Numbered from the stretch's first letter, positions 1-12,719 are shown. The stretch is DNA of 64,000 nt from Boesenbergia rotunda (GCA_024364735.1 JAGFNQ010005665.1:207022-271021), one strand, 5' to 3'. Program-made: numbers and translations. The notes: a model not told the origin generated them from the letters alone.

Positions 1-2670
1 ATGCTTAATATGTGGTCTTATCTCAAGCGGGTTATATCCAGTGTACCTTTAAACTTAAGGCATCCCCAAGTACAACTTGGATATTTATCCCTCGGTCTAT
101 CTCGACCTAGTCATACTCAACGTTGATATCTATCCCCATCTAGATATCTATCTGACCAAGGATTATTTTCAGATCAATATAACTATTATTCCGTGAGACT
201 TTATCATTAATCATATATGTATAGAAAAGTAAATGATTAATAATAAATATTTACCCTTATTAAATAATTATTCATAAATGTATAAAAATATCTTGGCACA
301 TAAATACACACACTAACATATGCTACCCTATTTTTTGGAAAATTTTGTTAGCGTTTGAGGGCTATAAAAGAGAACAAGGGGTGAAGGGTTAAAAGCATTT
401 GGTGGCGGGAGATCAAAGAGAAATCGTTTCCAAGATGTCCAAGGAGCCAGAGACATCGATAATCTTTTACAATCAAGTTATTTCTATCCCTTATGCTTAA
501 TTTATGATTGTAGAATGTTTTGTTTGATATCTATGGCTTGTATCTTCAATGTTATGGAGTAATCACCTTATTTTAGGACTAAGGAGTAGCCCGATGATAT
601 ATTGACATTGAACTTGTATTTTTTTTTCTCTTATTAATGTCATGATTACCATTGATTCAGTTTTAGCGTCCTTAACAAAATATTGACAATTGTTAATATA
701 TTAGTCTATGTTTACAATTAACAAAGATTGAGGGACGAACTATAAGCTTAGTCTCTTATCTATAGAACTAAACTTGGGTTTTTGATTATGAAAATAGTTC
801 AATTTCTCTCAAGGATTATATTGATTACCACAGAGTTAATGAGTTTAGTTTGATTCAATTACCATCAGAATAGGAGTTATGTCAGGATAAATAAATCGTT
901 GTATATTTTTAAGAGGAAATATCAATTATCTGAGGATAAATCACCTTTAACAGTAGTCTTATGTTGTGAGAGAAGGGATCATATATGATTTGTCAATACT
1001 CATCATGGTAAAATTGAAACCCTAGAATTGTCTTAACATTTGGTTCCCCAATCATCCTTTTATTCAATTTTCTTAGTTTGGTTTAGTTTCTCATTACAAC
1101 TATTCCTTATTCGATTTCATCTAGATAGTCTATTTTGTACGTAACTAATATTAAATAATACAATCCCAAAGAATGATATTTTTATTATTTAACGACGACC
1201 ATGCACTTGCGGTTAGAATGCAACACCATTCGACACTCAAGCACTCAGGAGTTGGCACTCGAGCGCTTAGGAGCTTGGCCACTCAAGCTGGGGTAGTGTT
1301 TGACATCTTAGGCTCAGAGTGATATTGTATGATTACATGAATTTTGTTTCATTTTTTCTCTTGTAATTAGCTTTTTAAAAAGCTAAAAATAATTATATAT
1401 ATATATATATTCTTTTATTATTGTTTCTTTAATTTTATAATTTTTATTAACCTTCTTTTATATTTTTAATATTTTAATTAAAATTCTAAAATTAAAAAAA
1501 TATGGATAACTTTTGGAGATGATCCTGAGTTTAATGACATAAATTTTAAAAATAATAATAATAAGTTTTTTTAGAATTATCAATAATTTTTGTATGAAAT
1601 TATCTGATGAAATACTTATGTTTTTATTTTTTTTAAAGTCTGTTTGATTCAGTTTAACCAATTTTTAACTTTAATTTAAGGTTGAAAAAGAGGAAGAGAA
1701 TTTTTGAATTAGGTGTGCCTTTGAAAATTATGAAATCTTAGTGTGCCTTGGAAATTTCATAATTTTAAGTGTCCTTTGTTAAATCGTCGTTGTTTAATTA
1801 TCTTATTCAATAAATTTAAATTACACAAACTCTAATTCGTTTTTCTCATTTACAACCCTACTCACAGGGAAAATTTTAAGGATATGCATCAAATCGAATA
1901 GAAGGCAGAGTGACGACAAACTTTAAGCTGGGAAAGAACCGATACAGATCAAAATACAAAAGAGAGAAATGAGGAATCTAATGCAAATTCCATGCCGATG
2001 AGATAGCAGGGCAGAACCCAACCACACCAATGGGAAGATTCTATTGATTTATTAATCAAGCACAATAATAACTAGATATTGGTTTGGAAGAAGTGGTTGG
2101 TTAGTGTTGGATACACCATAATTAAACTAGAAAATGATATTTTAAACAAAAACAATCAGTGGGCAAATTAAAGCGTCTTAGAGCATCTTCGATACAAAAT
2201 TTATAAGAAAAATTTAAAATAAAAAAACTCAATAAAAGAATAAACCATTATAAAAGTGAAATTTGAGATTTTAATTAAAAACATGATAGTCAAAATTTAA
2301 ATTTATTTTTTTACTCATAATTAATGATAAAATAGTATTGCATTATAATGTATAATATAGAGAGGTATATAATTGATAAGGTAGAGTCTATAAAAAAAAG
2401 TTACAGAAATTTTTTTCATTATAAAGAGAATAATATTTTTTTTATATTTTAATATGATATAAATATCATATATTGAGAATTATAAAAAATTTTATTTAAA
2501 AATTTAATCATGGTATAAAAAAATAATTGTTTATCTTGCTACTTCATCTTAGAATAATAAGAAGGAGTTAAATAATAAAATTATTAATTTAGATAATAAT
2601 TAACGTATAAAAAGAATAGATATTTAATTTTATTAAGATTTAATAATATCTGGCGGTGATTCGCCTCTTT
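1..2670. other. AT-rich intergenic DNA without a gene
   Basis: I see no coding exon, RNA gene or clear transposon terminus here. The sequence is AT-rich with many stops in all frames, including long A/T runs near 1380-1660 and 2210-2640. A short GC-richer patch near 1200-1320 has imperfect repeats of a CACTCGAGCGCTYAGGAG-like phrase, which resembles pieces of LTR sequence elsewhere in the window, but it is too short to assign. Confidence 0.6.
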
Positions 2671-2678
2671 AAAATAAA

Positions 2679-2912
2679 ATAATGATATGCTCAGTGAAAA
2701 ATTTTAAGGAAAAATTCAATAAATGACGTGACACTTTGTATGCAGCGATTTCTGACAGATTTATCATGTTTTCGGATATAGTTTAATTCTGGACGATGAT
2801 CAGAGATCGTTGATAGTGTCCAAACGATAAGTGAATGTATGTATATAAAGTGTCATGTTATTTACTGAGTATTTTATTGAATTTTTTTATTGAGTGTATA
2901 TCATTCTTTAAT
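2679..2912. mobile_element. Fold-back MITE upstream of LCB1
   Basis: The two ends are imperfect inverted repeats of about 60-70 bp. The left arm runs from AATGATATGCTCAGTG through AAAAATTCAATAAATGAC to GTGACACTTTGTATG. The right arm, read in reverse complement, gives AATGATATACACTCAAT, AAAAAATTCAATAAAATAC and ATGACACTTTATATAC. The centre is about 100 bp and carries no coding frame. This is the structure of a non-autonomous fold-back MITE. It ends about 1 kb before the LCB1 start codon, so it may sit in the promoter region. Exact ends and target duplication are not certain. Confidence 0.6.
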
Positions 2913-3389
2913 TAAAAAAAAAAAAGAAAATAATCATTGTATATGCCGTTATTGTCAAATCGATCTAATGCAAATATACGCCCACGCCCACGCGTAACCG
3001 CGACGTGGAATTCCAGCTCAGCATCGGAATACCCACCCCAATCTCGCTGGAGACAGGTGGCCGTATCCGACTCCTCAAAGCCAATTCAAAAGGGTCCCAC
3101 CGTCGCAATCTACGGCCGCGTGCTCGACGCCTGGCGTCGACATAAAACAAAGAAGATATAATGAATTTCCTTAAATACCCTCTTCAGGCCTTTTGCTGGC
3201 TACAGAACGTTCTCGGTCCTTCAAGGTGGGTGGGGGGGCTGTTTCGTCATTTAGTGATGCGATGGAGACGATCGCATCGTCGCTCTCGATCGGTCGTCCA
3301 ACTCTCGGAATAAGGGACGATCTTTTCCCCGGATACTCCCTGCATTTGAATCTATGGGGACTTGAGAAGCTCTTCTTTCTCGATCGCTC

Positions 3390-3914
3390 TCCCTCTATTT
3401 AATGCCGGCGTTGGATACTTGACCTCAGGCGTCAACCTTTCAGCATTTGGTTAGGGTTGGAGCACCGCAGGTGCGTCGAAGTTCTCTCTTCCTTTTTCTT
3501 ATTGCTGGTGCTTTGTGGTTTTGGATCCGTGCATGATGCATCCTGCAAAGGTATCTGTTTGAACTCTTCTTGGATTTCGGTCTATATATTTATTTTCGAT
3601 TTAGGAGATTAGATCGAGAGAAAAAGGCGCTCCCTTGTTCGGTTTGCTTGGGGTTGAAATTCATTTGAGCAGTTTGATTTGCTCATGGATTAATTTTCAA
3701 CCATACTGTATGAGAATTGACCTATTTTGGGTGAAATTATCTTGAAGAATTTTTTTCTTTGATTTGTTTATCCAGATTCGTTTGGAGCAGGAAGAAGATT
3801 TGTGGTGGATTGCGTCTCATTGGATAGAGTCCTGCATCGTCTTGTTTTGGGGGGTTGTGTATCCGTGAAGTTAGCTGTGATACTCTTCCTCCATTCAATT
3901 CGAAGGTGGAGTTT
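3390..3914 (+). promoter_or_regulatory. Putative LCB1 core promoter, 5' UTR and leader intron
   Basis: A TATA-like CTCTATTTAATG lies near 3393. Downstream, CCGCAG|GTGCGT (donor at 3471) and TTTATCCAG|ATTCG (acceptor ending at 3775) would define a 305-bp intron inside the 5' UTR, leaving a leader of about 140 bp before the ATG at 3915. Leader introns are common in plant housekeeping genes. The transcription start is inferred only; no transcript evidence is available. Confidence 0.35.
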
Positions 3915-6900
3915 ATGGCCGCGTCTGTAATTAGCATTACCACTGCAGCACTGGATTGGGTATCCGTGGTTTTTGATGCTCCGCTTGCCCGAGCTGTTGT
4001 CTTTGGTGTTCACATAGATGGTATGAACTGTTCTTTCATGTCACTGAAATTGAAACTTTCTGTGATTTTAATTTTTCCATGTTTTTTTATAACCGGGTAT
4101 CTATTGACATTATGTTGGGTTTTTCTTGATTGAAGGACACTTAGTTGTTGAGGTGCTACTTATAGCTGTCATACTGGTCCAACTAACAAGAAAAAGCTAC
4201 AAGCCCCCCAAGAAACCTCTAACTGAAAAGGTTTGTCTTACTTTTTGGAATTTTTACTTTTGCTACTGATCCATTAATTGTCTTATAAAGATAAAAAGGA
4301 ATTCATCCATTTCTCCTTCCACGATTTTGTGGATTTTCTGGTTCACCAATGTTGATATTCATATTCCTAGTGGACAAATCATTATGACACTGTACATCTA
4401 AAGATAACTTCTGCAAAAAAAATTTTCTTTCTGCAGGAAATAGATGATCTTTGTGAAGAATGGGTTCCTGAACCCCTTCATCCACCTATCATTGAGGAAA
4501 TGAAAGTTGAGCCTCCAACCTTAGAAAGGTGGGGAGAATCTTAGAATTATTTTATGATGTTCACGTAGTTGAGTAATTATAACATATCAACCTTTGCTAA
4601 GTTTGGAAATATAAGAGGTTCATATTTATATTACAACTTCTGAAAGTCTCTATTCTTCCACTTATCCCGAAAGATTAAGAAATTAGGAAAGAGACTAATC
4701 TGTACATTGTATTCTCACCATTCCTATTCACGTATCAATAGGCATATTGGACTAGACTGGCATGGATTAACTCAGCTTGACTGAGAATATATTGCTTTCA
4801 TTGTTAGGATTCGAACACAATATATACATTGGGACAATGCCAAAAGTTGGGGTGGTTGGTAATCCTTGAAAGTTCTTTGGCAATTCTATATTTACAGCAG
4901 GAGAACTCATATTGGGTAGCTTACGATCTTTTTAGTCATTTTGGGTTTTCATGAAATTCAGGGAGGTTAGAGGAGAAAGAACAATGATTTTCCAACAACC
5001 CGCATAGCATTTAACTTTTCTATTTGAGTTTAAGTACCAAGACACTGATCCTCAGCCTCAATTCCTACTAAAAAATTGTTTAAATATTACTTCATAAACT
5101 TAGGCTCCCCTTTTCATCGGAGAATTCAAACTTCAGAAGTAGAACAAGCTTTGAAAGGGATGCAAAATGGAAAGGCCGTGGGACCGGATGATATCCCAAT
5201 AGAGGTATGGAAATGTTTAGGGAAAAAAGGTATTGAATGGCTTACAAAATTATTTAATTTAATATTGAAAACAAAAAAAATGCCTAATCAATGGAGGGTA
5301 AGTAGTCTAGTTCCCTTATATAAGAACAAAGGAGACATACAAAATTGTGCAAACTATAGGGGTATTAAATTAATGAGTCATACCATGAAACTTTGGGAAA
5401 GAGTAATAGAAAAAAGATTGAGGAAGGAGACCACGGTAACCGAAAATCAATTTGGGTTCATGCCTGGAAGGTCGACAATAGAAGCTATACATCTTCTTAG
5501 GCAATTAATTGAAAAATATCGGGAGCAAAAGAAAGATCTACACATGGTATTTATTGATTTAGAAAAAGCTTATGATAGGGTACCAAGAGAAATTATATGG
5601 AGAATTCTAGAAAAGAGAGGCGTTAGCGTAACATATATTGACCTAATTAAAGATATGTATGAAGATGTAACGACTAGAGTGAAGACTTCAGGTGGATTGA
5701 CTGAAGCATTTCCAATAAGGATAGGGTTACATCAAGGATCAGCTTTAAGTCCCTATCTTTTTACACTAATCATGGATGAACTCACTAGGCACATTCAAGA
5801 TACAGTGCCATGGTGTATGTTGTTTGCAGATGATATTGTTTTGATAGATGAGACACGTGAAGGAGTAAATGCTAAACTAGAATCTTGGCGGGAAACTCTA
5901 GAAATGAAAGGTTTTAGGCTTAGTAGAGTAAAGACTGAATATATGGAATTTAAGTTTAGCAATGCTAGACGTAGTGAAACAATTGTTAAGATAGGAGATG
6001 ATGAGTTGTCTAAAATCGAGAACTTTAAGTATTTAGGATCGTTCTTGCAAAGTGATGGAGGAATTGAGAGAGATGTCTTACATAGAATACAAGCAGGATG
6101 GTTGAAATGGAGATTAGCATCGGGTGTCTTATGTGATCGTAAAGTACCTCTAAAACTTAAAGGGAAGTTCTACAAAACGGCAGTTAGACCTGCTATGTTA
6201 TATGGTGCTGAATGTTGGGCTATGACTCGAGCACATGAGCAAAAGATGAAAGTTGCAGAGATGAGGATGTTAAGGTGGATGTGTGGACATACGAGGATGG
6301 ATAGAATAAGGAATGAGAGTATTAGAGAGAAAGTCGGAGTTGCATCTATTGAAGAAAAACTTCGGGAGACACGTTTGAGATGGTACGGACATGTACTTAG
6401 AAGACCAATAAATGCCCCTGTTAGACGATGTGAAACTATGATAAATACGCACATTAAAAGAGGGAGAGGAAGACCAAAAAAGACTTGGTTGGCAACAATA
6501 AAACAAGATAAATTTTATTTAAATCTAGATGATGATATAGTAGGGGATAGAACTCAATGGCGTAAAAGGATCCATATAGCCGACCCCACCTAGTGGGATA
6601 AGGCTTTGTTGTTGTTGTTGTTGTTGTTAAACTTAGGCTCCCCAAGATGGTTGTTTTTTAACTTTTCTAGTCTTATGATGTAGCTTGGTTCAACTAGGTA
6701 ATAAAATTTACATAACATTGCTAAAGGTATTACACACTGTTGCTATATAAATAAAAGGTTCTCTCCCTGTATTTGATTTGACAACCTGATGTGATTTTAT
6801 TTATTTTTTATTATTATCAATCTTTTTTACTGTGTGTGTGCATCCGATGCAAAAGAACAGTTACAACTTATTTGGGTCATGATTTTATGCATACATGTTT

Positions 6901-9900
6901 TTATTTGTCTCCTTGTTGAGATAAAGCTTTAAATGATGAAACTTCATAATACATCCACCCATATTTTCCTCCTACTAAAGAAATGTTTGCTGCAGTGCTG
7001 CAGGGCCACATACGGTAATTGATGGAAAGGAAGTTGTGAATTTTGCTTCGGCAAACTATCTAGGACTTATAGGCAATGATAAGATAATTGTGAGAATCAA
7101 CTCCTAATTTTTCTCCATGTAATTTCTTGTTATTACTTCACAGAAATATGTCATACAAGTATATATTTCAGGATTCATGTGTTGCTTCACTGGAAAAGTA
7201 TGGTGTTGGTTCTTGTGGTCCTCGTGGTTTCTATGGAACAATTGGTCAGTCTTGTTATTTTTCATTCATACTTTATACTGATGATACTTCACTTATTCTT
7301 TGGAACAATATACTTAACAATTAGTTCTGAACTAACAAGTTGCCCACTATAGATGTCCACCTTGATTGTGAGACAAGAATTGCAAAGTTCATGGGTACTC
7401 CAGATTCAATACTCTACTCCTATGGCATCTCAACCATTTTCAGTGTCATTCCAGCATTTTGTAAGAAAGGAGACATTATTGTTGCGTAAGTCATCTTCTC
7501 ATATAACCTTTGTATATCATGTTTTCATATGTTAATAGTATTGCCTAAGATATACTACTGTCTCTTATAGATTGGGCTATTTTCCTTTCTTCCTTGACAA
7601 ATGGAGCAAATGTGTGCTTTATATGTCATTACTTCTGAAGAAATTAAATGGAAAAAGTCTCACACTGTTGTTGACGTTTTATTCCATGCAGTATTTACAC
7701 TGCTTCGTATCAGTGGTTGAAAATCTAAATATCAGTGACTGAAAAATCCTGCATTGATGCCTTAAAATAGGTCATTGGCTTTAGCACTTCAATTCTTTGT
7801 TGTTGATCCTTCTGGTTGCATTTGAAAGACGGTATTCCCATCATCATTAGCTTCCATAGTCGAGAACCTTGTGACTGAAAATCCTATATTGATGACTTTA
7901 AATAGGTCATTGACTTTGGCACTTCAATTCTTTGTCGCATTTGAAAGACTGTATTCCCGTCATCATTAGCTTCCATAGTCAAGGGCCTTGTGCTTATACA
8001 AAGTAATAGCTCTCATGAACCAAAACTTTTCCTCCATATAATGGATCACTTGTCATGATTTCTTTATTCAGAACTTTCTGGTTGTCCAATTGAGTATTTT
8101 GTAAGATTACATACATAAATCGGTCTACCTGACTGATTCACATAGTTAAATCCCACAATAAACTTATGCTTTGCTTGATTTTACAGAGATGAGGGTGTTC
8201 ATTGGGGAGTGCAAAATGGACTTTATCTCTCAAGAAGTACTGTTGTTTACTTCAAGCATAATGATATGACATCACTAGAGGGCACTTTAGAGAAATTGAC
8301 TCGTGGAAATAGGCAAGCAGAAAAGATTAGACGCTATATTGTTGTTGAAGCACTTTACCAGGTATTAATGATTTTTACCATAGTTTACCTGTTTCACCCA
8401 GCTATTAGTAACTCAACTCTCCACTGCAAAACCCATCTTGTTCCAGTGGATGGTTCCTTTTGGTTTGTCATCAACATCACCTTCAATACGAACTCTTTTA
8501 GTAGCCCACTTTCTAGATAGGCAATTTCTTATATTTGAAATACCAATTGATCACATCCAAAAAATATAAAGCATCTTAATATCTTTAAACCAGAATTCTG
8601 GTCAAGTTGCCCCATTGAATGAAATTATGCGGCTAAAAGAGAAGTACCGCTTTCGGGTCATATTGGAAGAAAGTCATTCCTTTGGTGTACTTGGAAACAC
8701 TGGACGAGGTCTTACTGAGCATTATGGAGTACCAGTATGTCTAACCTTTGTTTTCCAACATTCTACACACCTTTTTGATGCGGGTTCTAATTGATTGATC
8801 TTACAGATTGAGAAGATTGATATAATAACTGCTGGTATGGGAAATGCGTTGGCAACCGATGGGGGGTTTTGCACTGGAAGTGCCAGAGTAGTTGATCACC
8901 AAGTACGAATATAGCTCTAGCTAATGTGAATTGCAGAATCATGTCAGTGACTCTTTTGACTGATGGTATTTTGCTTTTGCAGCGTTTGAGTAGCTCTGGT
9001 TACGTCTTTTCTGCATCTTTACCTCCCTATCTTGCAAGTGCTGCCGTTGCCGCTGTGAACTACTTAGAGGATAATCCAACTGTTCTCACAACATTAAGGA
9101 GCAACCTTTCTTTGCTCCGGAAAGGTGAATTCTTTTTGCCAAGAAAATTTATTGCTTTTAAATGCATATGGCACTTTCATAGTGTTTACTGCTTTTCCCA
9201 TGTCACTTTTTTCTCTCTCCTACTCGTCGGACCTACTTGATGATAAATTTGGAAAATCTGTACGCTGTAGCATTATGGCGTGTGATATATGCTCACTGAA
9301 CAATGACTGCACTTAATGCAGTCTCTATGCCAGCCAGGTGATTACACGCACATGGGCTCAGTTTTCTTCTTGTTGCATGCCATTTTAGTTGTTTGAGATG
9401 AGTTTGACTTCATACTTATACCTGGTATTCCATCCAATATTATTAGCCAGTATATGAGAATGAAAGCTTTCATATGTTCTTACACGGAATATTCGGTTGG
9501 TAATATAATCAAAATCCCACATTGAAAATATATAAAAATTCATGAGTTTATAAGATGAAAGATATCTCTATTAGTATAAGACTTTTTGTGTAAAGCTTAA
9601 AAACAAATCCATGAGAGTGGCAAAAAGGCGAAACGGTCGCCCACAACGCCTTCGCTAGGCCGCCTCAAGACCAACACGGAGGAGGTAAATCACGGTGAGG
9701 GGAGAGACTTTTTACATAGGGTGCAGGGATTTACGCTCCACCAACCCCGTGACTCGAACCCAAGACCTTTAGTGGCAATCTACCAACTCCTTACCATCTC
9801 AGCTATCCCGTGGGGGCAAAAAAAAAAACAAATCCATGAGAACAAAAAGGTGGAACCACCACCTTAGCGGCCCCCTGGTCCCTGCCCCACGGGTATCCAG

Positions 9901-11058
9901 AGGGAGACAAATCACGGTTTACTGGTCGGGTAAGGCGCCTGGGGCCGAGAGAATTTAAGCCAGCAAACCAGGATTTTACCCCGTGTGCGACTGGCGACTC
10001 TCGAACCTGAGACCTCCGGAACAAGCGGCCAGACGCCTTACCAACCGAGCTAGCTCGTGGGGGCAAAACAAATCCATGAGAGCTTAGACATAAAGTGGAC
10101 AATATCATACCATTGTGGAGATATGCACATTCTTTGTCCTAACAAGTAATATCAAAGTCATAGTCCAAATAGATCCATCTGGGTTGAATAATGGCCTTGA
10201 ACGAAGAAGGTGGAGGCTCACAGAGGAGCAAACCCTAGGTAGTGAAAAGTCTAAGCAGGTTAAAGGTAATCAAAAACTTGGCGGCAATCTTAGAGGAGTG
10301 AACCTTAGATGGTGAAAAAGTCTTAGAGGAAATGAGTGACCTCGAGTATGTTTTGATGACATTAATTGTTTGATTTATTATCATGTTCTTAGTTTTGCTT
10401 TACTGACCGGATGTTTGACAGAAATCTTAGGGGAGTGAATCTTAGATGGTGAAAAAGTTTGAGAGAAAAGGAGTAACCTCGAGTATGTTTTGATGGCATT
10501 AATTGTTTGATTTATTATCAAATTCTTAGTGTTGTTTTACATCACATAGTTGGAAACTAAACATGGAACTCAAGTATTATCATGGAGAGTCCACTAATAA
10601 AAATATGTAAGAATATATTTGCTACCGTGGTTTGAGTTGCCTCTCTAACTCCTGGAAATTTGAAATTTTTTGGAATGCAGGGTTATCAGATATACCAGGT
10701 TTGACAATTGCAAGTGATCCATCATCGCCCCTTGTCTTCCTAAAACTTAAAAAATCAATAGGTTCCTCCAAGAGTGACTTGGAACTTCTTAACAAAATCG
10801 CCGAAAGGGTGAGTTGTTGAACTATCTTTCACAAGCATACCAAATTATGCATTCTCTAAGACAATTGCTGACTTGGTCCAGGCACTGAGGGAAGATTCTG
10901 TCTTTATTGTTAGCACAAAAAGGTCAGTCCTCGATAAGTGCCATCTTCCCGTTGGCATCCGGTTGTTTGTTTCGGCAGGTCACACTGTATCCGACATCAA
11001 GAAAGTTTCTGACTCCTTGCGAAGAGTTGCAGCCCTGGTTCTGGCTGAACATATCTAA
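3915..11058 (+). CDS. LCB1: Serine palmitoyltransferase subunit 1 (long-chain base biosynthesis protein 1)
   Basis: Exons: 3915-4020, 4136-4230, 4437-4528, 6996-7089, 7172-7244, 7353-7485, 8187-8361, 8594-8734, 8807-8902, 8983-9124, 10681-10808, 10882-11058. All junctions are GT-AG, and phases add up to 1452 nt, 483 aa plus stop; Arabidopsis LCB1 is about 482 aa. The enzyme joins serine and palmitoyl-CoA at the ER, the first step of sphingolipid synthesis. Residues about 36-52 form an N-terminal membrane segment. An aminotransferase class I/II fold follows, with [14 protein letters not shown] at about 138-151; C144 matches the cysteine mutated in human sensory neuropathy (C133). As usual for LCB1, the PLP lysine is missing: the site reads [13 protein letters not shown] (about 313-325), and catalysis belongs to the LCB2 partner. 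Nothing in the coding sequence looks broken. Introns 3 and 10 are enlarged by a LINE and two SINEs. Confidence 0.95.
5111..6593 (+). CDS. RTE-clade LINE reverse transcriptase (partial, open frame)
   Basis: An uninterrupted frame runs into the element from host DNA: the first ATG (5076) and the first 11-12 codons are LCB1 intron sequence, so this ATG is not the true start. Numbering from that ATG, the reverse transcriptase shows [11 protein letters not shown] (31-41), the palm aspartate in [12 protein letters not shown] (159-170), [10 protein letters not shown] (217-226) and the catalytic FADD box (250-253). The C-terminal part has the [20 protein letters not shown] and [14 protein letters not shown] stretches typical of plant RTE proteins. 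No stop or frameshift is present up to 6593. The missing N-terminus should hold the AP-type endonuclease. Without it the copy is unlikely to move by itself. Confidence 0.92.
5111..6627 (+). mobile_element. 5'-truncated RTE-type LINE in LCB1 intron 3
   Basis: The insertion is bounded by a perfect 16-bp target-site duplication, TAAACTTAGGCTCCCC, at 5095-5110 and 6628-6643. The 3' end is a (TTG)n run of about 8 units from 6606, as in RTE elements, which end in short repeats instead of poly(A). The 5' end is cut inside the ORF, so the endonuclease domain is gone. It has the same orientation as LCB1 and lies wholly within the intron (4529-6995). Identical duplications and an unbroken frame point to a recent insertion. 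Confidence 0.93.
9617..9825 (-). mobile_element. tRNA-derived SINE, first of tandem pair
   Basis: Read on the minus strand it begins GCCCCCACGGGATAGCTGAG, with a box A-like AGCTGAGATGGTAAGG and a box B-like GGGTTCGAGTC (plus-strand 9750-9760), then a GTGATTTACCTCC body, ending in CGCCTTTTTGCC. This is the layout of a Pol III SINE made from a tRNA head. It is flanked by AAACAAATCCATGAGA at 9601-9616 and 9826-9841. Confidence 0.85.
9842..10065 (-). mobile_element. tRNA-derived SINE, second of tandem pair
   Basis: The minus strand starts GCCCCCACGAGCTAGCTCGG, has box A TAGCTCGGTTGGTAAGGCG and box B CAGGTTCGAGAGTC, and ends near CCACCTTTTTGTT. It belongs to the same broad family as its neighbour but to a different subfamily; the bodies differ much. 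It is bounded by AAACAAATCCATGAGA at 9826-9841 and 10066-10081, so it shares the middle copy of the target site with the first SINE. Confidence 0.85.
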
Positions 11059-12419
11059 GCTTGATTTGAAGCAAACATTTAACCATCCGCCACGCAGAGG
11101 TCGAAGGCTAGTTCTGTAGCTTGCCTGATTTTTCTTGCTTGGAAAAGATATGAAAAAAAGAGTAGGGAATGGATGCATGATTTACTTTTTCAGAATTATT
11201 TTTGTTAATTACAATATTTGTCCAGATCGAATTATTTGATTTCCATACTCATCGATCAAATACTAGACTCAATCATTCTCCAGCAAATGACCACATGCAG
11301 ATAAAAAGGCTGAATTGATTGTGTTGATCTTTTGTCTTATTTTGCCCCAGAGCAATGTATTGTCTTCTCAATTTTTAAGAGATAAGATTTGAGTTTAAGT
11401 TTTGTTGAATTAATGAATAATTTTTTTAATCAACTATTGATTTAAAAATATTAAATTAATGGATTATTTGTTATGAGTATTTTTGGATTTATTTTGACAA
11501 TCTATATAAAATTTTAATAAAACTTAATTGATCATCTCGGCCGGATATCGGTCGGTTAAAAAAATTATTATGTAATTCGACAGGAAAAAGAAGTAATATG
11601 CAATTCGACAGCTGCATTGTCGTTTTTCCACATTGTCCTTTTTTTCGCATCTTTTTTTGTAGCATGATTTTAATTGTCCTTCACCAAGTTAATATCATTA
11701 ATAATGCCTATTGTCCTTTTTCCTTTTTTCTTGCATATTAAAGCTTGATTATAATTTTTCTTCACCAAGTTAATATCCTTCTGCCATATTGTCTGAAAAG
11801 TTCCATTTCTCGGAATCTTTACAGTAGTGTGACTGCTGCTCTTCGTTTAGCAAAATGTCCATGATGAAGGCTCATTAAGTCTGCTCTGTTTTGTTTTGAC
11901 CAGTCCATCGGTTGGCTGTTCTACTTTGAATGCTTGGTACGGCTTGCCTTCTTGATTCATTTAAGTTTGTTTGGTTTGTCTAGCTTCGGTCTTGTTCTGG
12001 TTGTTTATTTAAACATACATATATGTTTCTCAAAGAAGTTATGGGATTATAGAGTGGAGATAAATATTGTTTTAGGAAGTGTAAGGAATAGCTAAGAATG
12101 AGGATGCAGAATTAAAAAAAATAAGTTTAGTGTATTTCAAGTTCATATGGAAATGTCAGGTCGAGGTGAGATTTGAGATTGTCGATTTATTAGATTAAAG
12201 GTGATACCGTTCATTTTATGCAATTCAATATTATCAATCACATGATTAAATATAGATAAATAAATTATAAAAGATATTTTATCTTAACATAACGACCTCT
12301 TTATATACAAAAAATCAAACACCCACCCAATGAGTCATTTTACACTCCTTGAAAATTGATCACAAGATCTAAATACACATCTAGCTATCAACTGCATCAA
12401 TTTGTGGGGACGAGATTGT
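11059..12419. other. LCB1 3' flank, no further gene
   Basis: After the LCB1 stop (TAA 11056-11058) the first few hundred bases should hold its 3' UTR; I could not place a definite poly(A) site. From about 11400 the sequence is AT-rich without coding potential. Near 11600-11780 a phrase with CATTGTCCTTTTTT and TTCACCAAGTTAATATC occurs twice, a short local duplication. Confidence 0.5.
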
Positions 12420-12430
12420 TAGTTTATCAA

Positions 12431-12682
12431 AATGATGAATCAGGAAGCAGACAAATTGAACCTGGGATGACCGGCCCGACCCCACGAAAGTTTCCCACCG
12501 GTCACCAGGGTAAATCGGGAAGCGCTCGCGGTGGGCAGTCTAGAAGCCCAGCGTCCCAGGGTTCGCGCCACATTGGAGGAAAAATTCCTGCAAAATGCAT
12601 CGTAGTTAGGGATCAAACCGTGAATACCTAGGTTAACGACTTATTACCCTACTGCTGCACCATAGCCCTGGTGGTTAATGAC
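12431..12682 (-). mobile_element. SINE, second family, minus orientation
   Basis: On the minus strand: box A-like GGGCTATGGTGCAGCAGTAGG, box B-like GGTTTGATCCC, a body with GCGAACCCTGGGACGCTGGG and GATTTACCCTGGTGACC, and a tail end GATTCATCATTTTG. An 11-bp TAGTTTATCAA occurs at 12420-12430 and 12683-12693 as a probable target duplication. It is closely related to the copy at 13453 but inverted. Confidence 0.75.
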
Positions 12683-12719
12683 TAGTTTATCAACTTAAAT
12701 GTGATGTAGCAAGAAACAT

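Larger units (their letters stand above)
9480..10620 (+). repeat. LTR-like repeat block filling LCB1 intron 10
   Basis: The intron 9125-10680 contains a block beginning around AATCCCACATTGAAAATATA and continuing past the SINE pair with GTGGACAATATCATACC, phrases I associate with plant LTR-type repeats. A direct duplication follows: units starting near 10305 and 10442 (period 137 bp) share TTAGATGGTGAAAAAGT and CTCGAGTATGTTTTGATG. No coding frame is convincing. The family is not identified with certainty. Confidence 0.45.

Noticed and set aside
6170..6645. Minus-strand frames of 63-94 codons
   Set aside because: Shadows of the RTE reverse transcriptase and its TTG tail.
9750..10010. tRNA genes suggested by box A and box B motifs
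   Set aside because: No cloverleaf with an acceptor stem can be drawn; bodies, tails and target duplications show that these are SINEs.
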